28,598 bases of DNA from Candidatus Hadersleviella danica (GTDB taxonomy: Bacteria > Chloroflexota > Anaerolineae > Promineifilales > Promineifilaceae): assembly GCA_016711405.1 (NCBI GenBank), contig JADJSZ010000097.1, positions 1 through 28,598 on the forward strand, given 5' to 3'. The notes below the pieces were generated by a model. It saw only the letters and a list, made by a program, of their open reading frames with translations, did no database searches and was not told the DNA's origin. This document shows positions 25,191 to 28,598 of the stretch, piece after piece; the stretch's first letter is position 1; every line of letters starts with the position of its first letter. The translations under genes and the position numbers were made by a program.

Positions 25191-27925
25191 ACCCGACGGT
25201 GATTTGGGTGAGTTATTTGTTGTTGGGGGGAGGGGTGTTGTTGTTGGCGGGGCTGTATCTTTCGCGGAGTTTTTATGGGGCCTTGGAGGGGCGGGTGGAG
25301 CAACTGTTTTTGGGGTTGGCGCTGGCTCCTGATGCGTTTCCGAGTACGTGGCTGTTTTATAGCCATCTGTTTGGGCAGGTGCGCCATCTGGCGTTGATGC
25401 TGATAGGGGCGGGCGGGGTGTTGTGGGTGAGCCGACGGCCGTGGTATGTGCCCCAACCGCTCGACCCCATCCCGACCAACGCCACGCGCTTGCCCATCTG
25501 GCCCCTGCTGGCGGCCGTGCTGATTTTGTTTGATTTGTGGCACATTGGGCATGGGTTTAACGCGGCCGTAGACCCCGCCCTGCTCGAGTTCAAGCCCGAA
25601 TTGGTGAAATGGCTGGAAGTGCAACCCAATCGGGACGAGTGGCGCATTACCACGTTTGACAACAAGGGGCAGAAGCCGCTCAATGCCAACGCGGGCTGGC
25701 TGATGGGGTTCAATGATATTCGCGGCTACGATTCAATTATCGCCAAGCAGTATGTGCAATACATGGAGGCGATTGAGCCGCAAAACGAACTGCCGTTCAA
25801 CCGCATTCAGCCGCTGGCCAATTGGGAGGCCATCAACTCGCCTTTGTTGGATTTGTTGGGGGTGAAGTACATCATCACCCATGAAGACATAGACCTGCCC
25901 AAGCTGATGACGGTGTGGCAGAGCGAAAATTTGCGCGTGTACGAAAATCGGGCGGTGATGCCCCGCGCCTACACGATTCCGCAAAGCGCGACGGCGTTGG
26001 TGGACAACGGCCGTGCCCTCGCCAGCATGGCCGAAATTGACCCGCGTCAGGTGGTCATTGTGGAGGTGGCGGATTGGACGGCCGACCCCGACGACCGCCA
26101 GTTCATCCCCGCTATTGCCAACAGCAACTTTACCTATGGCACGCCCTTGCCCGCCCAGATTACGGCCAGCACGACCCGCGAGGTGGTGGTGACGGCCGAA
26201 GGGGAAGTGCCTTTTTGGCTCATCCTGAACGACAGCTACGCGCCGGGGTGGAAGGTGTTTGTGCGGCCAGCGGGGGGGGAGGATGCGGCCGAGGTGGAGC
26301 GGAGCATTGTGCGGGTGAACCACAATTTTCGGGGGGTGCAACTCGAGAGCGGGGCGTGGGAAGTGCGCTTCCGCTACAGCCCCAACAGCTTTTTGCTGGG
26401 GGGGCTGGCCAGTGTCATGTCGGCCATTACGATTGCGTTTGGCGCGGCCGTGTGGGCGTGGCGACGGGTTCGGCCGCAGGGGGAGCTGACCAACACGCGG
26501 AGCATCGCCAAAAACAGTGTGTTGCCGATGGGGCTGAACCTGTTCAACCGCGGCATAGACTTTTTGTTTGCCGCCTTTTACCTGCGCCTGCTCGGGCCGG
26601 GTGATTCGGGGGCGTATGCGACGGCGATTGCGATGGCGGGCTTGTTCGAGATTTTGGCCAACTTTGGGCTGAACGCCTATCTCATTCGGGAGGTGTCGCA
26701 AGCCAAGGAGCGGGCGAGCAGTTACCTGCTCAACACGACGATTTTGCGGCTGGGGACGGGGGTGGTGGGCAGTGTGCCCATCTTGCTGTATGTGTGGCTG
26801 ACGAGTTACGGGGCGGAGACGAACGCGGCCGTGCTGTACCTGATGGTGGGCATGGTTATTTCGGGGATTGCTTCGGGCTTTACGGGGCTGTTTTATGCGT
26901 ATGAGGAGGCGGAAGTCCCGGCCGCCATCACCACCCTAACCACCATTATGAAGGTGGTGCTGGGGATGGTGATTTTGTTGTTGGGGTGGGGGTTTGTGGG
27001 GTTGGCGGCCAACTCGATTGCGGTGAATATCATCACGCTGGGGATTATTATGGGCACGGCCGTGCGCCGCTACCCATTGCGCGGGCCGTGGGTGGTGGAT
27101 TGGTCGCTCCAGCGGCGGATGCTGGTCCACAGCTACCCACTGATGATTAACCATCTGTTGGCGACGGTGTATTGGCAGGTGGATGTGCTGATTTTGCGGG
27201 AGATTAACGGGGAGACGGTCGTGGGCTGGTACAACTCGGCCTATAAATATGTGAATGCGCTGAATGTGATTCCGTCGTTTTTTACGTTTGCGCTGTTCCC
27301 GATTATTGCGCGGCAGGTGCATAGCAATGTGGCGGATGCGCGGCGCACGTTTCGGATGTCGGCCAAGGTGCTGACGCTGGTGTCGTTGCCGTTAGCGGCC
27401 GTGGTGACGTTCCTCGCCCCAGTGCTGATTCGGTTGTTGGGGGGGGAGGCGTTTATGCCGCATGGGGGCATTGCGCTGGCGGTGGTCATCTGGTCTATTC
27501 CGTTTGGCTGGCTGAATAGTGTGACCAATTATGTGTTGATTTCGCTGGGGCAGGAGCGGCTCCAGACGCGGGCGTTTGTGTTGGGGGTGAGCTTTAATGT
27601 GGTGGGGAATTTGTTGTTGCTCCCGCGCTATAGTTATGTGGGGGCGGGCCTGACGACGATTGCGTCGGAGATACTGCTTCTGCTGGTGTTTAATTATTAT
27701 TTGGTGCAGAAGATGCCGGCCGTGGGGTGGCTCCAGTTGTTGTGGAAGCAGGTGGTGGTGGCGGTGGGGATGGTGGGGGTGATGTGGTTGGTGGCGGGGT
27801 GGCTGGGGGTGGGAGCGGCCGTGGGGGTTGGGCTTGTTTTTTACCCGTTGGGGTTGTGGCTGTTGCGGGTTTTTGGCGCGGAGGAGTGGCAGGTGGTAGC
27901 GGCCGTTGTGCGGCGCGGGTGTTGA
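25109..27925 (+). CDS. YfhO C-terminal part fused in frame to a MOP-superfamily oligosaccharide flippase
   Basis: Open without a stop for about 938 codons. The first 460 complete YfhO: helices (VIWVSYLLLGGGVLLLAG), then an extracytoplasmic beta-rich domain with RITTFDNKG, LLDLLGVKYIIT and the family hallmark LNDSYAPGWKVFV, and a last helix (LASVMSAITIAFGAAVWAW). From about 26490 an RfbX/Wzx-type flippase begins (SIAKNSVLPMGLNLFNRGIDFLFAAFYLRLLGP) with about twelve to fourteen helices to 27925. Flippases move lipid-linked oligosaccharides across the membrane. The junction RRVRPQGELTN has no stop, and I saw no good start codon with a ribosome site. How translation enters this half is unclear given the upstream frame break. 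Confidence 0.8.
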   Translation, partial: NDFSHSEAEGQRGGGAEGKVRSGGFSRYPTVIWVSYLLLGGGVLLLAGLYLSRSFYGALEGRVEQLFLGLALAPDAFPSTWLFYSHLFGQVRHLALMLIGAGGVLWVSRRPWYVPQPLDPIPTNATRLPIWPLLAAVLILFDLWHIGHGFNAAVDPALLEFKPELVKWLEVQPNRDEWRITTFDNKGQKPLNANAGWLMGFNDIRGYDSIIAKQYVQYMEAIEPQNELPFNRIQPLANWEAINSPLLDLLGVKYIITHEDIDLPKLMTVWQSENLRVYENRAVMPRAYTIPQSATALVDNGRALASMAEIDPRQVVIVEVADWTADPDDRQFIPAIANSNFTYGTPLPAQITASTTREVVVTAEGEVPFWLILNDSYAPGWKVFVRPAGGEDAAEVERSIVRVNHNFRGVQLESGAWEVRFRYSPNSFLLGGLASVMSAITIAFGAAVWAWRRVRPQGELTNTRSIAKNSVLPMGLNLFNRGIDFLFAAFYLRLLGPGDSGAYATAIAMAGLFEILANFGLNAYLIREVSQAKERASSYLLNTTILRLGTGVVGSVPILLYVWLTSYGAETNAAVLYLMVGMVISGIASGFTGLFYAYEEAEVPAAITTLTTIMKVVLGMVILLLGWGFVGLAANSIAVNIITLGIIMGTAVRRYPLRGPWVVDWSLQRRMLVHSYPLMINHLLATVYWQVDVLILREINGETVVGWYNSAYKYVNALNVIPSFFTFALFPIIARQVHSNVADARRTFRMSAKVLTLVSLPLAAVVTFLAPVLIRLLGGEAFMPHGGIALAVVIWSIPFGWLNSVTNYVLISLGQERLQTRAFVLGVSFNVVGNLLLLPRYSYVGAGLTTIASEILLLLVFNYYLVQKMPAVGWLQLLWKQVVVAVGMVGVMWLVAGWLGVGAAVGVGLVFYPLGLWLLRVFGAEEWQVVAAVVRRGC

Positions 27926-27954
27926 AGGGGGGGGGAGGACACACAAGCTGACTC

Positions 27955-28335
27955 TCAGGTTAAGGGCTCTTTTTGTGGGGGGCTCCATGCATTACTAACA
28001 TTGGTACGAGCGTGGATATAGATAATCTGTCCCCATATTATGCACCTTCTTTTTATTCCAAGTGGTGTTTGAATGCTAGCCAATTCAGAACCTATATTTT
28101 GACGTTTTTCCCCAATTTTGTAAATGGACTGTCCGCTAATATCTTCGCCCAAACCTATGTCTGCTCGCATAGATATAAGCACTATTTTCCGCGCTCTTCG
28201 AATCACATGATATTTTTGTGGAGACCCTTCAAAATCCCACAATGCCTGCTGAAATGCATAAACTGCGTCGCGAGTCACATCTTCAGCCAGAAGACCACCT
28301 TTACTATACCGCCACTTTAAAATTTGTTCAGCCAT
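27955..28335 (-). CDS. Unknown 126-residue protein, AT-rich
   Basis: I do not recognise this protein (MAEQILKWRYSKGGLLAEDVTRD...). It is basic and mixed alpha/beta in look, with no membrane helix, signal peptide or known motif. Its ATG overlaps the end of the upstream frame by 19 bp (QWLNKF stop at 28317), a layout typical of translationally coupled small gene pairs. Base composition is clearly lower in GC than the rest of the window, and no CGGCCG word occurs, which suggests recent acquisition. Its 3' end faces the flippase gene. Confidence 0.5.
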   Translation of the reverse strand: MAEQILKWRYSKGGLLAEDVTRDAVYAFQQALWDFEGSPQKYHVIRRARKIVLISMRADIGLGEDISGQSIYKIGEKRQNIGSELASIQTPLGIKRRCIIWGQIIYIHARTNVSNAWSPPQKEPLT

Positions 28336-28598
28336 TGCCGGGTCGTTTCTTGGGTGATTTTATTCTTGCTAGTTGCAACACCTTCCACAATTTGACAAAG
28401 TTGTGCAAACGATTCAATTCTTTCTGCCAGAAGTTTTAAAAAATTAATTCTTTACCAAGTGCTTCTCTCCAACGACGTTGTTGTTCATACTCAAATCGAA
28501 GTTCTTCAATTTCTTTTTGATGATTGAATTTTTGTTCTTCTAGTTTTATTTCCGCGCTTCATTTGTTCATCTTGAAGCTTGTCCCGTGAACGCACATA
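28317..28598 (-). pseudogene. C-terminal part of a coiled-coil protein with two apparent frame breaks
   Basis: Three frames on the minus strand join into one plausible protein end. First comes SRDKLQDEQMK from the window edge. Then EIKLEEQKFNHQKEIEELRF, continuing to ALGKELIF, is a Glu/Lys-rich coiled coil. Last comes KLLAERIESFAQLCQIVEGV, continuing to TTRQWLNKF (stop at 28317). Breaks fall near 28552 and at the A/T run at 28434-28443. It could be a decayed gene or indel errors. The product is unknown; it precedes and overlaps the 126-residue gene. Confidence 0.4.

Overview
The window looks like a chromosomal fragment of a filamentous Chloroflexota bacterium (Anaerolineae, Caldilineae or Promineofilum-like). 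The signs are lipoproteins with long Pro/Thr linkers, a secreted hydrolase ending in a YLPL tail, YfhO-type membrane proteins, many multi-GAF sensor kinases, and intergenic DNA full of short degenerate tandem words. This placement is inference from protein style; no marker gene is present. The palindrome CGGCCG is strongly over-represented in almost every gene.

Layout. 1-719 (-): 5'-proximal part of a PfkB-family sugar/nucleoside kinase. 1045-4605 (-): a large frameshifted lipoprotein and a DUF1116 (YahG/YlbE/AllG-like) protein. 4985-6622 (+): a secreted clan GH-A-like glycosidase with a CARDB-like domain, whose end overlaps a convergent Lgt-like gene. 7580-8455 (-): a UbiA-type prenyl-phosphate phosphoribosyltransferase. 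8713-11405 (+): a HAMP sensor histidine kinase and acetate kinase. 11480-17494 (-): an NmrA-like reductase, a four-gene SsuABC/ThiXYZ/RibXY-type importer (binding protein, two permeases, ATPase) and an AlaX-type Ala-tRNA editing protein. 17576-20251 (-): a 3xGAF-PAS histidine kinase. 20428-22313 (-): a deoxynucleoside kinase fused to a MazG-like domain, and a DtxR/MntR regulator. 22471-27925 (+): an ECF S-component-like protein, then a YfhO protein whose second half is joined in frame to an oligosaccharide flippase. 27955-28598 (-): an AT-rich accessory end.

Six genes appear frame-interrupted. In five of them (lipoprotein, Lgt, acetate kinase, importer binding protein, importer ATPase) the break lies at a homopolymer run, which points to assembly or sequencing indels more than decay. 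In the sixth (YfhO) the break coincides with a composite repeat inside the gene.

The most interesting non-genic structure is at 23262-23581. A hairpin-forming element with a perfect 26-bp inverted repeat carries in its loop a second 132-bp element with terminal inverted repeats. Each is flanked by its own apparent target-site duplication. Most spacers also hold arrays of ~7-nt words, often arranged as inverted pairs, resembling the STRRs of filamentous cyanobacteria. I found no CRISPR array, tRNA, rRNA or convincing riboswitch.
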